A DNA stretch of 19,612 bases from Candidatus Woesearchaeota archaeon. Its GTDB lineage: Archaea > Nanobdellota > Nanobdellia > Woesearchaeales > UBA10200. The stretch's first letter is position 1. Every line of letters starts with the position of its first letter. This document shows positions 8,102-14,755 of the stretch, one piece after another. The translations under genes and the position numbers were made by a program. The stretch is from NCBI GenBank assembly GCA_018302185.1, contig JAGVZX010000116.1, positions 1-19,612 of the forward strand. The letters are read 5' to 3'. The notes below the pieces were generated by a model. That model made no database searches, was not told the DNA's origin, and saw only the letters and a list, made by a program, of their open reading frames with translations.

Positions 8102-8176
8102 AGCAAAAAATGCCAACCGATAAACTAGCGCAGCACGAAGAGTATCTTAAAAAGCAGTATAAGAATAGGTTAGAGA
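8102..8176 (+). repeat. Downstream copy of 75-bp direct repeat flanking the nuclease cassette
   Basis: Partner of 6221-6295 at 93% identity; this copy forms the start of the intact 237-residue gene. The 10 bases before it differ from those before the upstream copy, so the repeat begins at AGCAAAAAATG in both. Confidence 0.9.
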
Positions 8177-8823
8177 CTCTTAAAGACATCCATCATGAAG
8201 ATAGATTTTTTGAGACAGAGCTGGGAAATAATCTTCTTGAGCTGAAGAATGCACTGCATGACATTGCTGATAACGGAAAGAAGATCACTATAAAAGAGAT
8301 CAAAGCAGTTATCAGCAATAAGAATATCAAAGCAGAATTAAGAAAATTTATCCTTGCCAGAGTAGGGCATCTTGTGAAAGAGGCTGAGTATCTAAAAAAT
8401 GTTGCAACAGCAATTGAGAATGAAAAGCATGATTCAAAGCATCTGGAGCATTTTGTGGAGAACCTAGAGCCTTACTTAAAGCATCTGAGGGAAGAGAAGC
8501 AAAGAGAAGCAGAGCATGTGCTGCATGATGTAAAGCAGGCATTTGCAAGCTTATTGCATCCGATAACTGCGCACGAGCATAGATTAGCAAGAGTTTTAGA
8601 GAAGAATGTGCATCTGATGAGGAATGTGCTGCACAAGGATGAGCTTGAGCATTTTGCTGCAAATATACACAAAAGTGATTTTGTTGAAAGCATGAAGAAT
8701 AAATTTGGAGAGCATAAGACAGGAAAAGCATTGTATCATTTTATCGAGCAGCATACTGCTGTGAAAACATTGCCTGAGAGATTGATTGTGCATGGCAGGA
8801 AAATATTCTCTAGAGAGAATTGA
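8110..8823 (+). CDS. His/Glu/Lys-rich helical protein of unknown function, 237 aa
   Basis: The ATG at 8110 follows a purine-rich AAGGAAG about 10 bases upstream. The product is almost entirely alpha-helical, with no membrane span or signal peptide and an unusual number of histidines (for example KHLEHFVENLEPYLKHLREE and HVLHDVKQAFASLLHPITAH). I know no family for it. Its 5' end is duplicated upstream of the nuclease cassette, which shows that this gene was the insertion target and was reconstituted. Its stop overlaps the TTG start of the next gene (TTGA). It probably belonged to the operon ending at 6220 before the insertion; now it may depend on read-through from the cassette promoter. Confidence 0.8.
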   Translation: MPTDKLAQHEEYLKKQYKNRLETLKDIHHEDRFFETELGNNLLELKNALHDIADNGKKITIKEIKAVISNKNIKAELRKFILARVGHLVKEAEYLKNVATAIENEKHDSKHLEHFVENLEPYLKHLREEKQREAEHVLHDVKQAFASLLHPITAHEHRLARVLEKNVHLMRNVLHKDELEHFAANIHKSDFVESMKNKFGEHKTGKALYHFIEQHTAVKTLPERLIVHGRKIFSREN

Positions 8824-9044
8824 CAAAGCATGAAGTATTGTTTAAGATTGCAGATATGCTGAATGAAAGAGCTGAGATTTTAGAGGAGAAAGCGAACAAG
8901 AAGATAAGAAAGATACTTGGCAAGCAGATAAAAGCAATAGAGTATAAATGGGCGCAAGCAAAAAAAGGCAGCAGCAAGCTGCTTGATCAGGCTTTAGACC
9001 ATCATTCTAAGATGGAAAGGTTCTATAAGAAGATTGGATTATAA
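8820..9044 (+). CDS. Small helical basic protein, 74 aa
   Basis: The TTG at 8820 overlaps the upstream stop as TTGA, and the residues from it on (TKHEVLFKIADMLNERAE) look coding. An internal ATG at 8856-8858 would give 62 residues. The product is a single Lys/Glu-rich helical segment with no recognisable domain. It is last in its row of genes: a T-run and a structured palindrome follow directly. Function unknown. Confidence 0.65.
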   Translation: MTKHEVLFKIADMLNERAEILEEKANKKIRKILGKQIKAIEYKWAQAKKGSSKLLDQALDHHSKMERFYKKIGL

Positions 9045-9051
9045 CTTTTTA
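9045..9051 (+). terminator. T-run after the stop codon, candidate archaeal terminator
   Basis: CTTTTTA directly follows the TAA of the 74-residue gene. Oligo-T stretches terminate archaeal RNA polymerase, and the next gene has its own promoter 80 bases on. Confidence 0.4.
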
Positions 9052-9052
9052 T

Positions 9053-9096
9053 ATCTGTCCTGTTTCATGGACTTAAGTCCCTAATTCTGGACAGAT
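9053..9096. other. Symmetric nested palindrome, 44 bp
   Basis: ATCTGTCC (9053-9060) and GGACAGAT (9089-9096) are perfect inverted arms. Centred between them is a perfect 12-bp palindrome, GGACTTAAGTCC (9069-9080), with exactly 8 bases on each side. The unit GTCC-N8-GGAC therefore occurs twice in tandem (9057-9072 and 9077-9092). It could fold as one long interrupted hairpin or as two short ones, or bind a dimeric protein. Confidence 0.6.
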
Positions 9097-9121
9097 TTTC
9101 TGTAATGAGATAATTTCTCCC

Positions 9122-9136
9122 AAAAGCTTTATATAG
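9122..9136 (+). promoter_or_regulatory. BRE/TATA promoter of the ribbon-helix-helix operon
   Basis: AAAAGCTTTATATAG is a good archaeal BRE plus TATA box. Transcription would start near 9157-9162, inside the first operator-like repeat and about 45 bases before the ATG at 9205. Confidence 0.65.
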
Positions 9137-9147
9137 CTAAATTCTAT

Positions 9148-9208
9148 TATACGTATGAAAACGTGCATATAAGTTATTAGAAACTTATATACGTGAGTAT
9201 ACGTATGA
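9148..9208. promoter_or_regulatory. Paired operator-like repeats over the transcription and translation starts
   Basis: The 11-bp direct repeat TATACGTATGA occurs at 9148-9158 and 9198-9208; each contains the palindrome ATACGTAT. Between them lies a 9-bp inverted repeat, ATATAAGTT (9167-9175) / AACTTATAT (9182-9190), flanked by ACGT on both sides. The second direct repeat covers the start codon of the ribbon-helix-helix gene. The arrangement fits cooperative binding by that protein's dimers and autorepression (inferred). Confidence 0.55.
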
Positions 9209-9390
9209 GTAAAAAAAGCAGTAACTTAAGCAATAAGGAGAAGTTTACGCTTTATCTAGATAAGACTCTCAAAGACAAATATAAAGAATTCTGCTCTGTC
9301 AAAGGCTATATCCCTTCCAGGATGATCGAAATCTTTATCGAGCAGGAACTGCAAAAAGCCAGAGAGGAGACTAAGAAAAAGGAGAGATAA
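9205..9390 (+). CDS. Ribbon-helix-helix (CopG/Arc-like) DNA-binding protein, 61 aa
   Basis: The ATG at 9205 is chosen; an in-frame GTG at 9193 would add four residues (MSIR). Residues ~12-55 have the ribbon-helix-helix pattern: a short beta strand KFTLYLD, helix 1 KTLKDKYKEFCSVKG, turn, helix 2 PSRMIEIFIEQELQKA. Such proteins bind DNA as dimers and commonly repress their own promoter. Here two identical 11-bp palindrome-containing repeats and an inverted repeat lie between the TATA box and this start codon. The basic tail (EETKKKER) may add non-specific DNA contacts. It is first in the row followed by two membrane-protein genes, which it may control. Confidence 0.75.
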   Translation: MSKKSSNLSNKEKFTLYLDKTLKDKYKEFCSVKGYIPSRMIEIFIEQELQKAREETKKKER

Positions 9391-9425
9391 GAGAATAATA
9401 GATGAAAAGAGACTAAAATCAAAAA

Positions 9426-10553
9426 ATGAGAGCGCATAACAAGAACAGGAACGCGAAGATCGCATTTGTCATAGCAGTAGCTTTCATTATTGCAGTGAAT
9501 TTGTCCATAATCACTTATGCTGCATTCACTGACAGGATATGGGATGCTGTAGAGAAGATGTATGATTTTGAATCAAGATATGAGAAAAATCCAAAGATTT
9601 GGGACTTCCTGCTTTTCTCGACGATATTCAACATAATCGCATGGATTGGATTAGTTAAAGCATTCCCTGATAATAAAGTTGCTGCATATATACTTGCATT
9701 AGTCATAGGCATAGCGCTCGGATTGGGAGCAGTCAAAGGAGATTTGAATGTAAAGTTCTTTGTGCCGTTTGTGAAAAACATATTCTTCTTCATAGTCATG
9801 GGGATAATATTTTTTGTGCTGATAAAGTTTGATATGAACAAATTCCTTGCGCTTATACTTGCGCTTGTGATAACATTTGTGAACAAATTTTTAGCATTTA
9901 TACTTGCGCTTGTGATAACGTTTGTTGCGTTCAATGTGCTTGGGTTGTTTGGAGCGATCGATACAGATGGAATAGGAGGAATTCTTTCTAGAAGTGCTAA
10001 ATATGATACATTAGAGCAGATAAATGCAAGATTCAAGAGTATTGCACTGACCCATGATGTAGAAGGGTTTGATGTAAATGATGGTGTTGCAGCAAAAGCT
10101 GCGAAAATAAAAAGCAAGCTGAATGAGGAGATAGCTGCATTAGAAGTAAAGCTGATTGAGAATCCAAAAGACACAATCACCAAAGAGAAGCTCAAGATGT
10201 TGAATAAAGTGCTCTATGAAATAGAAGAGCTTGAGAAAAAAGGGATTGCGTTAGAGAAAAAGGAAGAGGAAGAGCTGCTTGCAAAGATCCTAAAAGATTA
10301 TTCTAAGTACAGAGTGAGAGTTGAAGAGATAAAGAAGATGACTGCTGATTCAGCTGAGAATGTCAAGAAGAAGTTTGATGAGATACATAAATTATGGGTA
10401 GAGATAAAGGCAGAGGAAGAGAAGAACAAACCTGAGAGCAAAAGCCCTGATGCTGGAAGTGAAGGAAGCAAGACTGCTGAAACAGAAGCTGACACTACAC
10501 CAGAAGGCGTTATTGCAGATCCAATACCAACTCCAGAAACAAGGTTAGTATGA
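9426..10553 (+). CDS. Multi-TM membrane protein with C-terminal coiled coil, 375 aa
   Basis: About six hydrophobic segments lie in the first 175 residues (near 10-33, 58-80, 84-103, 113-132, 137-151, 152-172). They are followed by a charged helical/coiled-coil part (~195-330) and a Pro/Ser/Thr/Glu-rich tail. Two neighbouring TM segments are a tandem duplication (NKFLALILALVITFV then NKFLAFILALVITFV). I recognise no transporter or channel motif. The gene lies 35 bases after the ribbon-helix-helix gene and 7 bases before the 1009-residue membrane protein, with which it may form a complex (inference). Confidence 0.8.
   Translation: MRAHNKNRNAKIAFVIAVAFIIAVNLSIITYAAFTDRIWDAVEKMYDFESRYEKNPKIWDFLLFSTIFNIIAWIGLVKAFPDNKVAAYILALVIGIALGLGAVKGDLNVKFFVPFVKNIFFFIVMGIIFFVLIKFDMNKFLALILALVITFVNKFLAFILALVITFVAFNVLGLFGAIDTDGIGGILSRSAKYDTLEQINARFKSIALTHDVEGFDVNDGVAAKAAKIKSKLNEEIAALEVKLIENPKDTITKEKLKMLNKVLYEIEELEKKGIALEKKEEEELLAKILKDYSKYRVRVEEIKKMTADSAENVKKKFDEIHKLWVEIKAEEEKNKPESKSPDAGSEGSKTAETEADTTPEGVIADPIPTPETRLV
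9837..9926 (+). repeat. 45-bp tandem duplication inside the membrane-protein gene
   Basis: Units 9837-9881 and 9882-9926 are 38/45 identical in DNA and 14/15 identical in protein. Most of the seven differences are silent, so the duplicated TM segment has been kept under selection for some time. Confidence 0.8.
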
Positions 10554-10560
10554 TTGAAAG

Positions 10561-13500
10561 ATGATGAATAACAAAACACTCAAAAAGAGAATCTTTTTCA
10601 TGAGTCTGATAGTTGCAATTTTGTTAGTCAGTATAATAGTTTATTCTTTTGATGAGCAGAAAGCAAGGCAAGATGAGCTTGACAAGATCAAGAAATTAGT
10701 GCTAGATGAGAGAAAGAATACATTTGACAAGGCAGTTGCAAGGATAAAAAGCCTGCAGAAGACAGAAGGTAAAAGCAAAGAGACTGTTGCAAGACAGGCA
10801 GCTACTGCAAAAGAACTATTTGATGTGCTGACAGAAGAGAATAAGAGAGAAGGATTTGATAAGTATGACTTATCTGGATTAGGTGTTTCATCAGCTGGAG
10901 CTCCAGCAGCAGGAAGACCAGGTGCAACTGGAAAATCTGCTGAACCTGCAGCTAGCTGGTATACAAAATGGTATTATTTGGTACCGATTATAGTTTTATT
11001 GCTGATGATGATAGGTAATGTAGTATGGAAGAAAAAAGAGAGCATGACATGGAGAGGCATCAAAGGTGTTGGAGGATTTGGAAAAGACACTATAGGCATG
11101 ATAATGAGCAAAGTTCCTGGAGTAGGGAAGAGGAAAGAGAAGATAAAGAAAGCAGCTGAAGAATATCTTAAAGTGGTTGCTGCAAAGGAACAGAAGATAC
11201 TGGAAGAGAGCTTACTTATAACAAGAAGCATAAGGCATAAGCAAGTATATATTTTAGCTAATATAGAGGATACAAACAGGCTGATTTCCTTAAACAAAGA
11301 CCTTGGAAAGATCGTAAAGTCTCATCTGTTAACTCTTACTGAACCTAACAAGAGAGAAAGAAAAGCTGTTGATGTAAAAGGTGTTGGGCATTTAAAACCA
11401 ATAAGAATTCTTGATTGTTTAGATGCATTAAAGATAATTAATGATGAAATAGGAAAGGACCTGAATGAGTTAATTAAGAAATTGATTGATTTAAAAGCTG
11501 AGAATAATACAAAAGCAGCAGCCATAGAGCAACAAGTTATTCGATTAAAGAGTTGGGTTGAGAGACCTGGAATTAATGCTGCATTTAATACCAATTCTGA
11601 GATATTAACAAAGCTTAAAGCTGCGAATACTGCATTAGGAGGAAAACTAGCAGAGATAAAGGCAAAGATAACTGAAGCAGATAAGAAAATAAATGAATTA
11701 AATGGCAAGATAACAGCTGACATCAATAAGATTTCAAGCAAACAAGACCTGCTTATCGAGCAAGAAAGATCAGGATACAAGCATGTCAGAGAGTTAATTG
11801 AGAAAAAGACAGGAGAATATGCATTAGCTGCGCAGACAATGATATTAAATATCGCGATTGCGCTCAAAAATGAGTTTGGAAAGGAAGACAAGAAATTCTA
11901 TGAGGAATTTACTAAAACAAATACAGAGATTAAAGGCAAGCTAGAGCAAGTAGGCAGAGATGTTGCAGGAGTGATGACGTTGAGCGAGAATGCTTTTGAT
12001 TTATGGAAGATTTCTTTTACGGTTATTCTAATAAGAAATGAGCTTACAAAATCAGGATCAACTATTGTAACAGTTAATCCTACTAATAGCAATAAAGAAA
12101 TTAATTACAAAGAGTTTAGTAAAATTATAACACGTTTACGTGATGCTAAAAATAGAGTAGATAATATTGAAATAAAGCTTGATAAGGAATTTGGAGATAT
12201 ATTGCTAGAATTATTTATTGAATATGATGCAAATTATAGATATAAGATAACTGCTGTCGCAGAAGATAAGATTACTCTTACATTTACGTATGCTGACAAT
12301 AGTACGAAAGAGAATATTTTAGAAGGGAATGACTTGATTAATTTGGATAGTAAGCTAAAACAGTTAAATGATGAGATTGACAAAGGCATCAAAAATAAAT
12401 CTGGAGAAGCTTTAGTAATAGAGATTATAAAAGCTACGAAAGGTGAAGAACCTACATCACTACCATTGCATAAAGCAGAATACAATAAGGTAAAAAATAA
12501 GTTTGTATATGATTCTAGCGAGTCTGAATTTAGGAGCTATAGTGGAAAACAGCCACAAGAGATTCCATTCAAGCCATTGAAAGATCTTATTAAACAAGTT
12601 CTGGATGATAAATTAACAGCAGCGCGAGCAAACAGAAGTATCTTAAATAGTGTATTAGAGATATCTTCTCCTAATGCTGATACAAGTATAAATAATTTTG
12701 AGATTGCATGCAAGATATATGATAAGCATAAAAATGAGTTTGGGCATTCTGAAAGTTCCATGCCAGAGGTAATTACAACACCTGGCACAGGAAAAATTGC
12801 TGTAATCGGAAACATACATGCAAACGTGCAGGCATTCAACGCTGTATTAACTGATATAGAAAGTAAAGGAATTAGTGAAATATATAGCTGTGGAGATGTT
12901 CTTGGCTATGGAGTAAATCCAAATGAGTGTTTAAGAATGATTAAAGAAAGAGGCGTAAAGTTTGTAGTAGGTGAGCATGACCTTAGGGTATTAGATGATA
13001 GTTATGTGCCTAGTTATCCATTTGAAGAATATGAAAAGTTAGCTATAAGATGGCAAAGAACTAAATTAGATGCAGAATTAAAAACATTCCTAGAAGGCAA
13101 AAAGACTTCGCTTAAGATATTTACAGGCAATATTGCAATTGTGCATTCTGAGCTAACAGAGCCAGATAAATTCTTGAGGTTAGATCTTGCTACAAATAGG
13201 CTAGATATAATAAAAACGAATTTTGAAATCATGAAAGCAAACCATATTAAGATATGCTTTGTTGCACATACGCAAATTCCAAGCATATGGTATAGTGATT
13301 TCAAAGCAGATCCAATAGAATATAAATATAATAAGATTGAAGGATTGAAAGCTCAAGATGTATCTAAGGTTGCTCTTTTAATAAATGTCGGTGCAGTTGG
13401 ATTATCAAGTGATGGAAATAATAAAGCAAGCTATGCAATATTTGAGAGAGATACTCAGAAATTAGATATGGTAAGGCTGCAATATAATATTAATGAGATA

Positions 13501-13590
13501 ACTGCCGCAATAGATGCTGCTGCTACATCTGATGGATTTAATCAGAATGCCGCAAAGACAATAAAGAGTAAGTTAGTGAATGGAAGATAA
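10561..13590 (+). CDS. Membrane-anchored coiled-coil protein with degenerate metallophosphoesterase domain, 1009 aa
   Basis: TM1 lies at ~11-30 (FFMSLIVAILLVSIIVY), then a helical stretch and an Ala/Gly/Pro linker (~113-134). TM2 lies at ~137-156, followed by a basic stretch and long coiled coils (~175-735). Residues ~745-985 match the YfcE/MJ0936-type metallophosphoesterase fold in motif order: V748-I-G-N-I-H, C777-GDVLGYG-x-NPNEC, G804-E-H-D, V861-H, A902-H-T-Q, and NVGAVG...DGNNKASYAIFE. The family consensus is D-x-H, GDxVGYGPxPNEC, GNHD, VHG, GHTH and NPGSVGxPRDGxxxASY. Metal ligands are therefore replaced at D to N (751), N to E (805) and H to Q (905), while H753, D779, H806, H862 and H903 remain. 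A non-catalytic binding or scaffold role is likely. It lies 7 bases after its membrane partner gene, and a convergent gene lies downstream. Confidence 0.85.
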   Translation: MMNNKTLKKRIFFMSLIVAILLVSIIVYSFDEQKARQDELDKIKKLVLDERKNTFDKAVARIKSLQKTEGKSKETVARQAATAKELFDVLTEENKREGFDKYDLSGLGVSSAGAPAAGRPGATGKSAEPAASWYTKWYYLVPIIVLLLMMIGNVVWKKKESMTWRGIKGVGGFGKDTIGMIMSKVPGVGKRKEKIKKAAEEYLKVVAAKEQKILEESLLITRSIRHKQVYILANIEDTNRLISLNKDLGKIVKSHLLTLTEPNKRERKAVDVKGVGHLKPIRILDCLDALKIINDEIGKDLNELIKKLIDLKAENNTKAAAIEQQVIRLKSWVERPGINAAFNTNSEILTKLKAANTALGGKLAEIKAKITEADKKINELNGKITADINKISSKQDLLIEQERSGYKHVRELIEKKTGEYALAAQTMILNIAIALKNEFGKEDKKFYEEFTKTNTEIKGKLEQVGRDVAGVMTLSENAFDLWKISFTVILIRNELTKSGSTIVTVNPTNSNKEINYKEFSKIITRLRDAKNRVDNIEIKLDKEFGDILLELFIEYDANYRYKITAVAEDKITLTFTYADNSTKENILEGNDLINLDSKLKQLNDEIDKGIKNKSGEALVIEIIKATKGEEPTSLPLHKAEYNKVKNKFVYDSSESEFRSYSGKQPQEIPFKPLKDLIKQVLDDKLTAARANRSILNSVLEISSPNADTSINNFEIACKIYDKHKNEFGHSESSMPEVITTPGTGKIAVIGNIHANVQAFNAVLTDIESKGISEIYSCGDVLGYGVNPNECLRMIKERGVKFVVGEHDLRVLDDSYVPSYPFEEYEKLAIRWQRTKLDAELKTFLEGKKTSLKIFTGNIAIVHSELTEPDKFLRLDLATNRLDIIKTNFEIMKANHIKICFVAHTQIPSIWYSDFKADPIEYKYNKIEGLKAQDVSKVALLINVGAVGLSSDGNNKASYAIFERDTQKLDMVRLQYNINEITAAIDAAATSDGFNQNAAKTIKSKLVNGR

Positions 13591-13712
13591 AACTATTTTC
13601 TAAGCAGATTTCTGCCGAAACTTAATTTTCTGCAATAACAGCAGGGTTGTTTATAATATAAACTTCTTAGACGGTTTAATGATTTTCTGTTTATAGCATA
13701 ATTTAGAGAAAT
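13591..13712. terminator. Convergent intergenic region with small hairpins
   Basis: This stretch lies between convergent coding ends. It contains GCAGA-TT-TCTGC (~13605-13616), CTGC...GCAG (~13630-13644) and GTTTAT-AAT-ATAAAC (13649-13663), with T-runs on both strands. It is a plausible bidirectional termination zone; there is no gene in it that I can support. Confidence 0.35.
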
Positions 13713-13913
13713 CTATTTATTCGCTTTCTGCCATCTGGTGACAGCAGCTATTAATTCAGGCACTTTATCATAACCAACAGCTTTAATCTGCTCTTTTAAT
13801 TTATCTCCTTTGTTTACATATTCAGCTTTAACTTCTTCCTTAGGTTTTCCTGTCGCTAGTTCTGCTGCAACATAAGCTGCACGCATCTCCTTGATTTTAG
13901 CACCCTCTAATCT
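13713..13913 (-). pseudogene. Out-of-frame C-terminal continuation of the 278-aa gene (~65 codons)
   Basis: Immediately after the TAG of the 278-residue gene (13907-13909), the -1 frame reads R-LEGAKIKEMRAAYVAAELATGKPK and continues to WQKANK before a stop at 13713. It is well-behaved, helical, gene-like sequence with no good start of its own: an ATG at 13886 has no properly spaced Shine-Dalgarno, and a TGA blocks the same frame just upstream. One extra T in GATTAG would join the frames (about 343 residues in total). It is listed as a broken end rather than a gene. Confidence 0.6.
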
Positions 13914-14743
13914 TCAATCCTTTGCTCAATATCTGAAGTAGGAGTTTCTGATGAATAAAATCCTAACTGAACAAATAAAGATGCGATTGGCTTTGAAGCT
14001 TTAATAGCTCCATATTGAGCAACTAGATTTTGTATACCTTGACCAATATGCGGAACTAAAGAACCTAAGAAAGCTTCGTCTGAGATGATGCCTGTGTTTC
14101 TTAGATATAATAATGCCTGTGTTGGGGCATTGGCTAGGGTTAATGAAACTTGTTTTGAGATAACTTGGTCAGTTAATTCGTCAACGGTTTCTTGCAATTT
14201 TGCTCCTCTTTCCTTTGCTGCATCCAGTAATCTAATTTGATCAGCTGAAAGGTATTTATGCAACTCTGCTAGATTAGGGAGATCTGATTCGGTTAATACT
14301 TTCGGAAGAGGAAGATCTGATGTTGCAACATAATCATTGTCCTTCAGATAGTTTTGTTCATTAGCTTTAACTTCAGCAGCTGTCAATTCTTTTGGCTTCT
14401 TGCTAAAGGTATGCTTTGCTGCAAGAGTTTCTAGATCAGAGGGATTAAATGTTGGTGATTGAACTGGAGTTATATCTGCTCTCGGTAAATAATTATTTGC
14501 ACGCAGATATTTAATTTCTGCTTGAGCTATTTGATCAGGTGTTAATGCATCTGGCTGTGGAGCATATTCATGCTTCTCTGCTAACCCAGGTAAATCCGTA
14601 GATGTTAATGGAGGTTGAGCTGAACCTGCTGCTGCACCGCTTCCTGGAGCTTGTGCTGGAGGCTGAGCGCTAGTTGCTGCTTTTTCTGCTTTTCTTCTTG
14701 CTACTTTTTCTTGAAGTGTTTCACTTCCATCAGGATTTGGCAT
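13907..14743 (-). CDS. Pro/Ala-rich repeat protein, 278 aa (C-terminus probably frame-interrupted)
   Basis: The ATG at 14743 is preceded by AGGTG at good spacing. The N-terminal ~45 residues are Ala/Pro/Gly/Gln-rich linker. Then come degenerate ~52-residue repeats, each with D-L-x-x-L-A-x-[KL]-H (at 50-58, 103-111, 154-162) and, in the first two, L-T-[PA]-[DA]-x-[IV]-x-A-x-E-x-x-YL-[RK]-x-N-[ND]-Y. The C-terminal part has LTLANAPTQAL, matching LTISQNPTQAL in the 480-residue gene upstream, where five codons are identical over 17 bases. There is no signal peptide or TM. It is second in a minus-strand operon, 12 bases after the 480-residue gene. Family unknown. The stop is probably not the original end (see the following -1 frame). 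Confidence 0.75.
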   Translation of the reverse strand: MPNPDGSETLQEKVARRKAEKAATSAQPPAQAPGSGAAAGSAQPPLTSTDLPGLAEKHEYAPQPDALTPDQIAQAEIKYLRANNYLPRADITPVQSPTFNPSDLETLAAKHTFSKKPKELTAAEVKANEQNYLKDNDYVATSDLPLPKVLTESDLPNLAELHKYLSADQIRLLDAAKERGAKLQETVDELTDQVISKQVSLTLANAPTQALLYLRNTGIISDEAFLGSLVPHIGQGIQNLVAQYGAIKASKPIASLFVQLGFYSSETPTSDIEQRIED

Positions 14744-14755
14744 GTTTTACACCTA

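Noticed and set aside
6221..8176. The 75-bp repeats as insertion-sequence target duplications or terminal repeats
   Set aside because: Too long, 93% rather than 100% identical, and no transposase or inverted ends; recombination with a diverged copy fits better.
6078..8189. Two minus-strand frames (6078-6308 and 7827-8189) sharing an FLRYSSCCASLSVGIFC segment
   Set aside because: The shared segment is the antisense of the 75-bp direct repeat; it is not a gene family.
9148..9208. CRISPR-like array near the ribbon-helix-helix gene
   Set aside because: Only two 11-bp copies with one spacer, overlapping a promoter and a start codon; operator sites fit better.
9515..10195. 226-aa minus-strand frame opposite the multi-TM gene
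   Set aside because: Shadow frame (Ser/Asn/Ile-rich) opposite clear TM and coiled-coil coding sequence.
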